A stretch of 64,000 nucleotides of DNA from Bacteroidales bacterium (lineage in GTDB: Bacteria > Bacteroidota > Bacteroidia > Bacteroidales > P3), in the NCBI GenBank assembly GCA_016292015.1, contig JAEEZY010000020.1:96207-160206 (forward strand), read 5' to 3'. Below, piece after piece: positions 9,274 to 17,918 of this stretch. A model generated the notes under the pieces. That model was given only the letters and a program-made list of their open reading frames with translations, was not told where the DNA came from and searched no databases. The position numbers and the translations under genes are program-made. The first letter of the stretch is position 1, and each line of letters opens with the position of its first letter.

Positions 9274-9750
9274 CTAAAAACGTTCGTCGTCACTCTCTTT
9301 CACGTCTATGCGGTAGCCATCGACAGCTACCACCACAATTGGTTTGTCAGGGTCGATGAACTTGTTGATGGCGTGCACTTCAACCATCTCGCCATCGATG
9401 AGGGCTTTTCCGGTTGGGGCCAGACGTGCCACGGTCTTGCCGTGTGCACCTACCTGTATGGCTTTGTCGTCAATTTGGTTTACCTTGCTGTCCGACTCTT
9501 CGTTAAGGCTGAATCGTTTCCATGTCTTGGACTTCAGCAGGAAAGTGAGGAAGACGATGGTCAGCACGACGCATCCTACCAGCACACAGGTGCCGGCGGT
9601 GGTACCGTATTTGTTGTAGGTCCACCAGATGCCGAAAGCGAGCATCAGTATTCCGATGCCGCCGGCGATGCCGCCCGGGAGGGCGACTATCTCAAGTGTG
9701 AGCAGTGCAAGTCCCACTGCCAGAACGATGATTATAAGTGCGATATCCAT
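9274..9750 (-). CDS. NfeD family membrane protein
   Basis: A 158-residue protein with three predicted membrane helices in the first about 75 residues (IALIIIVLAVGLALLTLEIVALPGG; a Gly-rich helix; LVGCVVLTIVFLTFLL) and a C-terminal OB-fold domain (VGAHGKTVARLAPTGKALIDGEMVEV) typical of NfeD1b-type proteins. It is paired with floA. NfeD OB domains are thought to interact with flotillin/stomatin oligomers in membrane quality control. The short form lacks the ClpP-like protease domain. Confidence 0.88.
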   Translation of the reverse strand: MDIALIIIVLAVGLALLTLEIVALPGGIAGGIGILMLAFGIWWTYNKYGTTAGTCVLVGCVVLTIVFLTFLLKSKTWKRFSLNEESDSKVNQIDDKAIQVGAHGKTVARLAPTGKALIDGEMVEVHAINKFIDPDKPIVVVAVDGYRIDVKESDDERF

Positions 9751-9790
9751 GGTTGTGATTGCGTTATTGTGTTAAGGTGTTATTGTGTTT

Positions 9791-9832
9791 GCTTGAAACT
9801 CAAAATTAAAAACCTGAAACTCAAAACTATTG
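9791..9832. repeat. Heptameric repeat tract upstream of nfeD
   Basis: Six degenerate 7-nt units (GCTTGAA, ACTCAAA, ATTAAAA, ACCTGAA, ACTCAAA, ACTATTG) fill the spacer between clpS and nfeD. It belongs to a window-wide set of 7-nt tracts in spacers before start codons. Confidence 0.7.
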
Positions 9833-10108
9833 AACAATTTCGGTTGTCAGTTGCTTGTCGAGCAGGGAGGTGTGCATAGGGAGCAGTGTTTCATAACTGC
9901 CGTTCTTGATTACGCATTTGCCTTTGCAGTGTACTATGATAGCGCATTGCTCGGCTTGGTTCACGGTGTGGCGGCAGATGTCAACGAGAGCCTTTATCAC
10001 GTAGTCGAAGGTGTGTACGTCGTCGTTGTATAGCAACAGTTTGCATCCTTCATCGTTCAAGGTCGCGATTTCTTCCTCTGATTGTGTATGTGTTTTTGAT
10101 TTTTCCAT
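9827..10108 (-). CDS. clpS: ATP-dependent Clp protease adaptor ClpS
   Basis: A 93-residue protein with the ClpS core: LLLYNDDVHTFDYV (N-degron pocket Asn-Asp), ALVDICRHTVNQAEQCAIIVH and KGKCVIKNGSYE. ClpS delivers N-end-rule substrates to ClpA/ClpC. It is 5 bp from ispF and probably co-transcribed within porU-porV-ispF-clpS-nfeD-floA. The N-terminal extension is short and acidic, as usual. Confidence 0.92.
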   Translation of the reverse strand: MEKSKTHTQSEEEIATLNDEGCKLLLYNDDVHTFDYVIKALVDICRHTVNQAEQCAIIVHCKGKCVIKNGSYETLLPMHTSLLDKQLTTEIVQ

Positions 10109-10113
10109 AGAGA

Positions 10114-10593
10114 TTAGCGGTCGGTTGTGAGTATCGTTACGGCATGGGCCGAAATGCCTTCTTCGCGGCCCTCGAAGCCCAGATGCTCGGTGGTGGTGGC
10201 TTTGACTGACACTTGGTCGATGTCGATGCCCATTGTCTCGGCCAGGTTTTGGCGCATCTGATGGATATAGGGGGCTACCTTGGGTTTCTGCATACAGAGT
10301 ATGCTGTCGATGTTGTTTATTTCGTAGCCTTTCTCTCTTGTCAGTCGTGCTGTCTCTTTCAGCAGCAGTCGGCTGTCGATACCCTTGTATTTGGGGTCGG
10401 TGTCGGGGAAATGCTTTCCGATGTCGCCCAATGCCGCTGCTCCCAGCAGGGCGTCGCAGACGGCATGTATCAGTACGTCGGCGTCAGAGTGCCCCACCAA
10501 GCCTTTGGAGTGCTCAATCCGAACACCACCCAAGGTGAGCGGCAACCCGTCTTTGAGTTGGTGAACATCGTAACCTATACCGACACGAAACAT
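10114..10593 (-). CDS. ispF: 2-C-methyl-D-erythritol 2,4-cyclodiphosphate synthase IspF
   Basis: A 159-residue enzyme of the MEP isoprenoid pathway that cyclises CDP-ME 2-phosphate. It shows GIGYDVHQL (metal ligands Asp8 and His10), [20 protein letters not shown] (third metal ligand His in the second helix), [12 protein letters not shown], and a C-terminal [16 protein letters not shown]. Full length. It lies directly downstream of the porU-porV pair on the same strand, separated from porV by a 76-bp spacer containing a short 7-nt-type repeat. Confidence 0.96.
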   Translation of the reverse strand: MFRVGIGYDVHQLKDGLPLTLGGVRIEHSKGLVGHSDADVLIHAVCDALLGAAALGDIGKHFPDTDPKYKGIDSRLLLKETARLTREKGYEINNIDSILCMQKPKVAPYIHQMRQNLAETMGIDIDQVSVKATTTEHLGFEGREEGISAHAVTILTTDR

Positions 10594-10669
10594 GATTTAG
10601 TGAATAGTGAATTGACAAATGATTTGATGACCGCTGGCTACTCGTTAATCGCCAGATATGGGCACGCTC

Positions 10670-11869
10670 TTAATCCTTCTTGGCTCCGCGTTTCACTCCG
10701 AAATCTACCGACAGAGAGATGCGTACGGTGTGTGTCAGCGGATTGTTGCTGATGGTTGTGGTTGGTATAAGGTAGGAGAAGTCGAAGCCGAACACATTAT
10801 ATCTTATGCCTGCACCGACCGAGAGGTACTGGCGGCCGCCTTTGTATTTGTTCTCATAGAAATAACCCAGACGTGCGGCGAACATGTCGGAGTACCAGTA
10901 CTCGGCACCAAGCGAGAGCTGTATTTCCTGCATCTCTTCCTTGAATCCGCCGGGGGCGTCGTAGAACGACTGTATGGCGCCTTTTATCACGTTGGTTTGG
11001 TTGTACTCGGTGCGGTTGGCATAGTATTTGGAACCATCGCTTAACGGCGGGGTTGGCACCAGCAGCTTGTTGATGTCGAACAGGACATTGAGTTTGTTGT
11101 AGTTGTCAACATGATAGGTGTAGCGGGCTCCAAGCCTTAGGTTGGTGGGCAGGAATTCTTTCTGTGTGTCGTCGTCGGAGTAGGAGAGCTTGGCTCCAAG
11201 GTTGCTGATGAATCCGCCGACGGCAAACTCGTTCTGCTGGTCGATTTCGCGGTTGTAGTAGATACCGATGTCGGCTGCGAAGCTGTTGGCGGCCTTGGTT
11301 GTGGTGTTTCCGATGTCCATGCCGTTGGATATATCGGAACGGATGTAGCGGAACGAGGCACCTATCGAAAGTCCGTCGGCTACAAGCAGGGAATATGTTG
11401 CGTCGAGGGCGAACTCGTTGGGTTTGAACGTGCCGCGGTCGTTGCCTTCTTCGTCGGTGCTTTGCAGCTCGCCCAAAGAGAAATAGGTGACAGAGGCTCC
11501 TACGGCGTGGCGCTTGTTGATTTTGTAATAGCCACCCAGATAGAGCAGGTTCATGTCGCTCACACCGAGATGGCGCAGCCACGGGGTGTAGGTGGTGGTG
11601 ATGCCGCCTTTGGCCTCTGACTGTACAAATTTTGCATTGTTCCAGTGGGCCGAGTTCGCGTCGGGGGTCGAGGCTACGCCTGCGTCACCGAGGGCACTGC
11701 TTATGGCGTCGGGCGCTATGAGCAGTATCGGCATACCGGTCGAGATGTAGTTGTTCTTCACTTTGCTCTGGCCTGTAATGGAGGTGTTGCCTGCATTAGG
11801 ACCTTTCTCTTGCGCCTGCACCATACATGCCACCACAACGAGCAGTATGAATAAATTGAGTCTTTTCAT
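10670..11869 (-). CDS. porV: Type IX secretion system outer membrane protein PorV (LptO)
   Basis: A 399-residue outer-membrane barrel with signal peptide ending in CMVQAQ. The mature N-terminus has TGMPILLIAPDAISSALGDAGVASTPDANSAHWNNAK, the diagnostic PorV motif, followed by FadL-like strands and a C-terminal FDFSYLIP segment. PorV shuttles T9SS cargo from the translocon to the PorU attachment complex. It is the next gene downstream of porU, the arrangement known in Porphyromonas and Flavobacterium. Confidence 0.93.
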   Translation of the reverse strand: MKRLNLFILLVVVACMVQAQEKGPNAGNTSITGQSKVKNNYISTGMPILLIAPDAISSALGDAGVASTPDANSAHWNNAKFVQSEAKGGITTTYTPWLRHLGVSDMNLLYLGGYYKINKRHAVGASVTYFSLGELQSTDEEGNDRGTFKPNEFALDATYSLLVADGLSIGASFRYIRSDISNGMDIGNTTTKAANSFAADIGIYYNREIDQQNEFAVGGFISNLGAKLSYSDDDTQKEFLPTNLRLGARYTYHVDNYNKLNVLFDINKLLVPTPPLSDGSKYYANRTEYNQTNVIKGAIQSFYDAPGGFKEEMQEIQLSLGAEYWYSDMFAARLGYFYENKYKGGRQYLSVGAGIRYNVFGFDFSYLIPTTTISNNPLTHTVRISLSVDFGVKRGAKKD

Positions 11870-11995
11870 TTAAGTTGGAACTTTGTGATTTGTAATTTCT
11901 TGAGTTAAAACAAGTAGTTCTGTTCCGATAATGTTGCATTTTGTTGATATAGACTTGTAATAAACTATGATTCTTTAAATTTATTGTGTGACCGT

Positions 11996-14900
11996 TTAAT
12001 TTACCTTCATTATCTTTGCGTGTGTGATTTTTTTCATACCGTCCTTGGTGCGAAGCACAATGCGAGCGATATACAGGCCGTTGGCTACTTCCGAGCCGTC
12101 GCTGCTGCGCATGTCCCAATGTGCTGTTATCACATAGCTGCCCTCTATTGAATTGGCTTTCAAGCTACGGACGGTTTGTCCCATTGCTGACATGATGTCG
12201 ATGCTGGCCTCTTCGATTTCGGCGATGCTGTTGTGCTCAAGGTGCAGTGTGGTTCCGTTGCTGCACGGATTGGGGTAGGCGTAGCAGCGTCCCAGGGTGA
12301 TGCTGTCGTCGCTGTGTACCACAAAGGTGATGGTGGCGGTGTTGGAGTAGTTGTATATGTTCCAGGCTTTGAGCGTGAGGGTGTGCACGCCAGGCGTGAG
12401 GTTGCTAAGTCCGTAAACCACCCGTCCGCAGCGGCTGTCGGCGAGGTCGGTCTCGTAGAAGTCGTTGAGGGTTATCTCGCTGTTGGCGTTGCCGTCGAGC
12501 ACGGCGGTGATGTTGTGTCCGATGCCGCTGCCCACGGCGTTGATGCCCACCTTGTCCGAAAGACGGGCGTAGATGGTGGGGTTCTCATCGGTGAGGCCTC
12601 CGTTGTGGAAGGTGCTGTCGTTGATGAAGAGGTCTATCTGTGGGCGGCATTCGGTGAGGTCGGCATCTTGGTTGAAACCGCCAATCATCAGGTCGTTGTG
12701 GCTGCCAGTGGCGCAACGGTCGTCGTCGGCTTTTGCGAAATGGCTGAGTTTCACCCGGTCGTAGCGGGGTGAGACGTCGCGCGGCACGATGAAATCATAC
12801 TCAAATTCGCCTGATGTCACTTTTGTGTGGCCGCGGAATATCACGCTGTTCTGTTGTGTGAATCGCACTTCGGTGCCTTCGTTGTCGTTGGCTTGTGTCT
12901 GTGTTACGGTTGGCCGGTCGAAGACGGTGGCATAGAGAATGCCGTTGAAGTTGGTGAGTTTGGTTCCGTCGCTGTCGCGCACCTCGCCTTTGACGGTCAC
13001 CTTTGACAAGACCTCGGCGCTGTCGCATACGCCAGCGGTCACCTCGGAGCCGTTGATTTCGCTGACAACAACTTGGTTGTCGGGTAGCGAGAGTTTCAGT
13101 GCGGGGTCGCCGAGCAACACAAAGCTGTGCGACACGCTGGTGGCGTTCTTAGCCAGCCGCAGGGCGTCGCCGATGGTGTTGCCTGGTGTGAGGGCGTTGA
13201 GGCAGATGTCGGCGTTGAATTTCTCGATATGGCCAATGGGTCGTGAGGCGGTGATGACGCCGATGGCGCCCCCGTCGGCATGCAGCAGCAGTTCGCTGCC
13301 GCTTGTGGGCGAGAGTTTGTCGAAACGGCCGTAACTGCAGGTGCTGGTCACAAAGAGAGAGAGTTGGTCGCGGTTGGCGTAGTTGTTGATGTCCGAAAGT
13401 TCTATGTAACGCTCTGTGCCGATATACTCCACCGAACCGTGCCCTATGTAGTTGAACAGCAGGCACCCGTAGTCGAGCCGCTGACGCAGGGCGTTGTTCA
13501 CGTCGGGATAGTACGAGCCGATGGCGCTGGATTGCTGGGTGTAGGCGTCGGCGTAGATTTTGTCGATGTTCATCTGCGGGAAGGTGGCGTTGATTTTCCT
13601 CGCAATGTTCTCCGATGAGCTTGCGAAGATGCTGTCGCCCGGAGAGGATGGGTCGGCGTCGTCGGCCAAGAGGGTGACATAGTTGCGCCAGTCGCCGCGG
13701 ATTTCGGTTCGTTTCAGGTCGCTTTTCTCCAGATAGCGGCGAATCTTGGCCACCATGTGGTCGGCTTCGGCGTCGTTGCGCGCCGGCAGGCGTCCGATGC
13801 TCACCTCGAGGCTCTCGTTCTGCGAGCCGCGCTCGCCGTCGTCGAGATAGCCGAAGAGGTCGTCGGTACAATAGGAGCCGCCTTCGTCGGTGAAAGAGGT
13901 CTCTGACTGGCAGGTGAGTATTTGCGGTAGGCCGTTGGCGAGGAGGTCCTTGTTGTCGAAGGTGCCGCATCCGAAGAGCAGCAGGTATCTGGGTGCTGTA
14001 AAGCCGTCGTCGGACGCTGCCCGCTTATAGAACATGCGTAGCATTTCGCGGACGGCTATGGGGTCCTGCTTGCCGGAAGAGAACTCGTTCCACACCTTCT
14101 CGGGTGTGACGATGAGAGAACTCAATCCATCGTAGATGAGGTGCAGGTTGGCCAGCTCTTGAGCTTGTGACAGGAATGTGGGGTGAGTCAGGATTACCAG
14201 ATCGGCGCCGAGTTCGCCGTGCAGGTCTTGGTTGGACAGCTGGGTTATGCGAGCCGGGGAGTGGTAGCTGCTGGCGTCGAACAAAACGTAGTGTCCGACC
14301 GTCTCGGTGAAGTTGCAGAAGGTGGCGGTTGAGCCGTTGCGGGTCAGTGTCATCTCGACGACGCTGTCGTTGCGTGTGACGTCCCATACGCGCATGGATG
14401 TGGAGTTGGTGGAGATGCTGAACTTGGCGATGTTGCCGGCTCCCAGGTGGTCGAGGTTGTAGGCTTCGGCCTGCCCGCTGCGGAAGGCGAGGGGAGAGGT
14501 GGCGTTGAGTTCGATGAAGTCGAGATAGCCGGTCGATTGGTTTTCGGCGAAGGAATAGGTGATATTGAAGGTGGCGCTGGCCGAGGAGGCGTTGTAGGTG
14601 TTGCGCAGAATGGCGTATGGGCGGTTTTCGTTGCAGTCGGTGCGCTGTGAGCTTCCGCCGTAGGTGACCGTGAACTGTGTGGAACCGGTCGAAACGCTGG
14701 CCAGGGCAACCCTGCTGCGCAGTTGCGAACCGGCGGCCACGCCTGGCAGCGAAAGGGTGAAGCTGCGTGATGGATTGGAGGTGGTGAACTTCTCGCCGAC
14801 CCAAATCTGACCGGTGGAATGGGTGTTCAGCAGGTCGTTGTCGATCAGGGCGGTGGATGTGTAGTTGTAGATGGTGTTGGTGTTTGCCTCGTCGGCGGTG

Positions 14901-15367
14901 CCTGTGCCGATACGCTTCGGGGTGTCTGTGCCGGTGGTGGTGAGGTAGTAGTAGTTGTATTTTGCGTAGGGGTGACGGCGGTGCTCCATCATGCCCGACT
15001 GGGCGTTGTAGAGCCAGATGTCGGCGCCTTCGGCGTAGAAGAGCAGGTAGTCGCTGCCGTCCATACGCCCGTTGGCGTTCAGGTCGTGCATGCTTATGGC
15101 CACCTGCTTGAGGTCGTTGGGGCGGTTGGCGCTGTTGAGGTCGTCCATGAGGCCGCCGCCATTGCCGTAAAGGGCCACTTTGTCGCACTCCACACCGTTG
15201 AGGGCGGCGATGTCGGAAACGCTTACCTTGCACACTCCGCCGCGCTCGACGGCCAACCTGTGCCAGGAGCCGGTAGCAAGCACCGAGTGGCTTGGGTAGG
15301 TCTGGGCTTGCGATGACATCCCGAGGGCAATCGAGACAAGTGTAAATATGTAAAGTTTCAATTTCAT
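11996..15367 (-). CDS. porU: Type IX secretion system C-terminal signal peptidase/transpeptidase PorU
   Basis: A 1123-residue secreted cysteine protease of the gingipain (C25) type. PorU removes the sorting domain of T9SS cargo and attaches it to A-LPS. Signal peptide ends near SSQAQ. The catalytic His (NYIGHGS, about residue 643) and catalytic Cys (TSTCSYG, about 677) are both present, as is GRLPARNDAEADH upstream. The last about 85 residues form a T9SS-type C-terminal domain (CYAYPNPCS, NGLYIARI, KITHAKIMKVN), which PorU itself keeps. 126 bp separate it from porV. Confidence 0.93.
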   Translation of the reverse strand: MKLKLYIFTLVSIALGMSSQAQTYPSHSVLATGSWHRLAVERGGVCKVSVSDIAALNGVECDKVALYGNGGGLMDDLNSANRPNDLKQVAISMHDLNANGRMDGSDYLLFYAEGADIWLYNAQSGMMEHRRHPYAKYNYYYLTTTGTDTPKRIGTGTADEANTNTIYNYTSTALIDNDLLNTHSTGQIWVGEKFTTSNPSRSFTLSLPGVAAGSQLRSRVALASVSTGSTQFTVTYGGSSQRTDCNENRPYAILRNTYNASSASATFNITYSFAENQSTGYLDFIELNATSPLAFRSGQAEAYNLDHLGAGNIAKFSISTNSTSMRVWDVTRNDSVVEMTLTRNGSTATFCNFTETVGHYVLFDASSYHSPARITQLSNQDLHGELGADLVILTHPTFLSQAQELANLHLIYDGLSSLIVTPEKVWNEFSSGKQDPIAVREMLRMFYKRAASDDGFTAPRYLLLFGCGTFDNKDLLANGLPQILTCQSETSFTDEGGSYCTDDLFGYLDDGERGSQNESLEVSIGRLPARNDAEADHMVAKIRRYLEKSDLKRTEIRGDWRNYVTLLADDADPSSPGDSIFASSSENIARKINATFPQMNIDKIYADAYTQQSSAIGSYYPDVNNALRQRLDYGCLLFNYIGHGSVEYIGTERYIELSDINNYANRDQLSLFVTSTCSYGRFDKLSPTSGSELLLHADGGAIGVITASRPIGHIEKFNADICLNALTPGNTIGDALRLAKNATSVSHSFVLLGDPALKLSLPDNQVVVSEINGSEVTAGVCDSAEVLSKVTVKGEVRDSDGTKLTNFNGILYATVFDRPTVTQTQANDNEGTEVRFTQQNSVIFRGHTKVTSGEFEYDFIVPRDVSPRYDRVKLSHFAKADDDRCATGSHNDLMIGGFNQDADLTECRPQIDLFINDSTFHNGGLTDENPTIYARLSDKVGINAVGSGIGHNITAVLDGNANSEITLNDFYETDLADSRCGRVVYGLSNLTPGVHTLTLKAWNIYNYSNTATITFVVHSDDSITLGRCYAYPNPCSNGTTLHLEHNSIAEIEEASIDIMSAMGQTVRSLKANSIEGSYVITAHWDMRSSDGSEVANGLYIARIVLRTKDGMKKITHAKIMKVN

Positions 15368-15462
15368 TTTAAGAGACGGCGTATTATAATAACAATAAAC
15401 CGAAAAAATTATTGTGTCGATTAGAATGACATTGAGTTGTTAAAAAATAATTGATGTTTTTC

Positions 15463-15493
15463 TTGTGGATTATAGGATTAATTTGTATCTTTG
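15463..15493 (+). promoter_or_regulatory. Promoter of array-bearing leader 1
   Basis: TTG (15463-15465) and TATCTTTG (15486-15493) are separated by 20 bp, the Bacteroidota -33/-7 layout. The flanks (GGATTAATTTG before, TAAAGTC after) closely match the putative promoters at 28396-28427 and 41116-41147. It is 390 bp from the DUF6266-like start codon and would produce a long leader containing the 11-nt array. Confidence 0.7.
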
Positions 15494-15514
15494 TAAAGTC
15501 AAAAAAATGAGACG

Positions 15515-15607
15515 ATGTCTTGTAAATGTGTCAAGTTCAGTTTGTTTGGCTATAAGGTGGTGGTGGATCACGTGGCGCTGGGCGACATTTGTGTTTATTT
15601 TAATTGA
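15515..15607 (+). CDS. Possible leader peptide (30 residues), unproven
   Basis: A short frame MSCKCVKFSLFGYKVVVDH... begins about 20 bp after the promoter -7 element. An overlapping frame (15507-15611) would give a 34-residue Trp-rich peptide (MRRCLVNV..., with RWWWITWRW). At most one is likely real, and neither is supported by homology that I recognise. It is listed because the position just after a promoter and ahead of a repeat array is what an attenuating leader peptide would have. Confidence 0.2.
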   Translation: MSCKCVKFSLFGYKVVVDHVALGDICVYFN

Positions 15608-15626
15608 TTGAAAAGCAGCAGTTGAT

Positions 15627-15802
15627 ATGGTTCCCTCCGTATCAACCACGTATCAACAAGGTATCAAGGCCGTATTAACTCCGTACCATCTCCGTACTAA
15701 CTATATGTCATCTCCATGCCATCTCCGTGTCATCTCTATATCGCCTCTATATCACCTTTATGATTTCTCGATATCACCTCTATATCATCTCTATGCCAGC
15801 CC
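15627..15802 (+). repeat. Array 1 of degenerate 11-nt repeats (about 16 units)
   Basis: From 15638 the sequence can be cut without gaps into fifteen consecutive 11-mers: CGTATCAACCA, CGTATCAACAA, GGTATCAAGGC, CGTATTAACTC, CGTACCATCTC and so on to TATATCATCTC and TATGCCAGCCC. One weaker unit precedes them. The consensus is close to YRTATCAnCTC. The array is C-rich and poor in G. It lies between the promoter at 15463-15493 and the gene at 15883. Because 11 is not a multiple of 3 it does not look like a coding repeat. The same family occurs at 28131-28251 and 40882-40969, reading in the same sense relative to the downstream gene. Confidence 0.88.
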
Positions 15803-15882
15803 TAGGGCACCAAGCTTGAAAAACATGGCGAACTTATGTAATATGGATACCAAAAGAATGTTTAACTAAACTTTGAAACATT

Positions 15883-16503
15883 ATGGCATACGAAACAGTC
15901 GGCAAGAAAGTCGGAACGATCGGGGACGTGGTTTACTATGTGCGCAACGGCAAGCAATGCATGCGTAGGAAACCGAAGCATCAGAAGAATCCCAACACGG
16001 AGAAGCAGCAGGCGTCACGGGGACGTTTTGTGCAGGTGTCGCAGCTGGCGGCGATGTTGCTGCCGGTGGTGAAGGTGGGCCTTCACAATGCGGCGAGGAG
16101 GAGCAAGGTGCCGGAGTACAATATGTTTGCAAAGGTCAACAGCAAGGCGGTGGGTGCGGACGGCATCGACTACAGCAGGATTTTGGTGGGGAAGGGGTAC
16201 GATACGAAGCCGGTGAAGTTCGGGAGGCCCGAGATCACGAAGAGGGGGAAGCTGCAGGTTCCGTTTGAGCCGAGGCCGGCGGGAGAGGGCGAGAATGGGC
16301 ACGAGGTGGTGTTTGTGGCCGCCCTTTGTCCGGACAAGAAGGCGAGCCGGCTGTCGGAGCCTGTGTCATGTGAGTCGGGTATGGCGGTGCTGCAGGTGCC
16401 TGCAAGCTGGGTGAAGCATAAGTTGCATTTGTATGGCTTTGTGCGCGTCAAGGGGCTCAAGACGTCTGACTCGGTGTATATCCCGCTAGAACAGGAGCTA
16501 TAG
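15883..16503 (+). CDS. DUF6266-like protein of unknown function
   Basis: A 206-residue soluble protein without signal peptide. The start MAYETVGKKVGTIGDVVYYVRNG with a following basic RRKPK segment, a TEKQQASRGRF helix, and later GIDYSRILVGKG resemble DUF6266, a Bacteroidota family whose members begin with a Gly-rich GxxGKVG-type motif and contain a Q-x-x-R-x-F helix. This assignment is by pattern only. It is expressed from a long leader with an 11-nt repeat array and followed by an A/T-stem hairpin. The function is unknown. Confidence 0.6.
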   Translation: MAYETVGKKVGTIGDVVYYVRNGKQCMRRKPKHQKNPNTEKQQASRGRFVQVSQLAAMLLPVVKVGLHNAARRSKVPEYNMFAKVNSKAVGADGIDYSRILVGKGYDTKPVKFGRPEITKRGKLQVPFEPRPAGEGENGHEVVFVAALCPDKKASRLSEPVSCESGMAVLQVPASWVKHKLHLYGFVRVKGLKTSDSVYIPLEQEL

Positions 16504-16852
16504 TTGCATGTTGTTTTGTGTGGACATCGGTTTTGAGACGAAAATAAAAAAAAGTGGCTTTTTTAACATCTCTTTAGAATTGCCCCCGATTATTTAACGT
16601 TTATTAATTTTCGGCACGAAACAAATGAGACAATGTGCCGTTAAAACAAATGAAAAACGCACAAAACGGCTCGAGGCAAGGTGGAAAGAAACGAATAAGA
16701 GGGGAAAGGGCGTAGAAAAACAAAGTGGTAAACGATTGAAAATTATGCGGTAGCAAAATAAATTGAAGACTAAAGCCGTTATTTCAAAAAAAAATAGTAT
16801 TATTGCGTTTCAAATTGAGTGTATATTATCATTGAAACAAACACATAAAAAT
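16504..16852. other. AT-rich 349-bp gap before porP
   Basis: It contains a terminator-like hairpin for the preceding gene (A-run, TGG loop, CTTTTTT; 16546-16564) and a 6-bp inverted repeat CGGCAC/GTGCCG (16612-16640). I see no perfect TAnnTTTG element upstream of porP; TATTATTG near 16797 is one mismatch away. Confidence 0.5.
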
Positions 16853-17860
16853 ATGATGAAAAGCATACGAAGAGCAGCAGTGTTGGCAGTAATTGCCTTT
16901 CTTTCGTTACAGAGTGTCAATGCACAGGACATCGGATTCTCGCAGTTCTACGCCAACCCTCTCTATCTCAACCCTGCAATGGCTGGATCGAAGATAGCGC
17001 CCAGCCTGTCGTTGACTTACAGGTGCCAGTGGCCGGCCCTTACAAGCGCCTATCAGACAGCGTCGATTTCGTACGACCAGTATATCAGCAAGCTGCATGG
17101 TAGCATCGGTGCCATAGCGATGTATGACCGTCAGGGTGACCACGGTGCTCTGAACACGACGTACGTTGGTTTCATGTATGCTTTCCGTTTCAACCTTACG
17201 CGCGATGTTTACATGAACCTCGCTTTGCAGGCTTCGGTGTTCAACATCCATCTGAAATGGGATCTGAACTACCTGCACTTCCCCGACCAGATTGACCCGA
17301 GCCAGGGATTCGTGAACCAGACCTCGGCTCAGGAGCCTGAGAACAACAACAAGTGGAACGCTGACTTCAGCGCGGGTGTCATGGTTTATGGCGAAAACTG
17401 GTATGCCGGTGCCGCCGGAGCCCACCTGAGCCGTCCCGACCAGGGTTTCTACAGTGTTGACCGTATTCCCATCAAGGTTACCGTCCACGGCGGTGGTATG
17501 ATCAACCTGGCCAAGGAGAAACGCCGCACCTCGACTCTCGGTCTCGGCACTCCTATCATTTCGCCCAACTTCATCTATCAATATCAGGGTACTTTCCACT
17601 ACTTCAACTACGGTCTCTATCTCGACTGGGAGCCGTTCCTGGTTGGTGTGTGGTTCCGTAACGGTGTGGAGAACGCCGACGCTTTCATCTTCCTGGCCGG
17701 TATTCAGTGGGATCACTACAAGGTTGGATACAGCTATGACGTGACGGTGTCGAAACTGGCCAACAACACCCACGGATCGCACGAGGTGACGCTTGGAATC
17801 CTCCTGCCTGTGCCGCAGCAGAAACAGAAAGTGCGCGCTATACGTTGCCCGTCGTTCTAA
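16853..17860 (+). CDS. porP: PorP/SprF family type IX secretion membrane protein
   Basis: A 335-residue barrel protein starting at 16853 (or the adjacent ATG at 16856); signal peptide ends at SVNAQ. The mature start DIGFSQFYANPLYLNPAMAG is the diagnostic PorP/SprF motif, followed by GAIAMYDRQGDHGALNTT and later FNYGLYLDWEPFLVGVWFRN. PorP-type proteins tether the PorK/N ring to the outer membrane, and paralogues pair with type B CTD cargo. A TTG-started extension of 30 residues upstream is rejected because it would bury the signal peptide. The following gldJ-like gene is 58 bp away. Confidence 0.9.
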   Translation: MMKSIRRAAVLAVIAFLSLQSVNAQDIGFSQFYANPLYLNPAMAGSKIAPSLSLTYRCQWPALTSAYQTASISYDQYISKLHGSIGAIAMYDRQGDHGALNTTYVGFMYAFRFNLTRDVYMNLALQASVFNIHLKWDLNYLHFPDQIDPSQGFVNQTSAQEPENNNKWNADFSAGVMVYGENWYAGAAGAHLSRPDQGFYSVDRIPIKVTVHGGGMINLAKEKRRTSTLGLGTPIISPNFIYQYQGTFHYFNYGLYLDWEPFLVGVWFRNGVENADAFIFLAGIQWDHYKVGYSYDVTVSKLANNTHGSHEVTLGILLPVPQQKQKVRAIRCPSF

Positions 17861-17918
17861 TATAGCAGTTATCGGATAGCAGTCAGTAATAATTTGTAAA
17901 TCACAAATACATCGAAAT

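Noticed and set aside
13149..15233. Long Arg/Pro/His-rich frames overlapping porU
   Set aside because: Out-of-frame translations of porU; composition is typical of frame-shifted GC-rich codons.
15627..15802. CRISPR array
   Set aside because: Repeat unit is 11 nt without spacers of constant size, and no cas genes are present in the window.
15627..15869. An 80-residue frame across array 1 with repeats such as SISPLYHLY
   Set aside because: The 11-nt period makes all three frames repetitive every 11 codons, so openness is a by-product of the repeat. The sister arrays do not preserve this frame.
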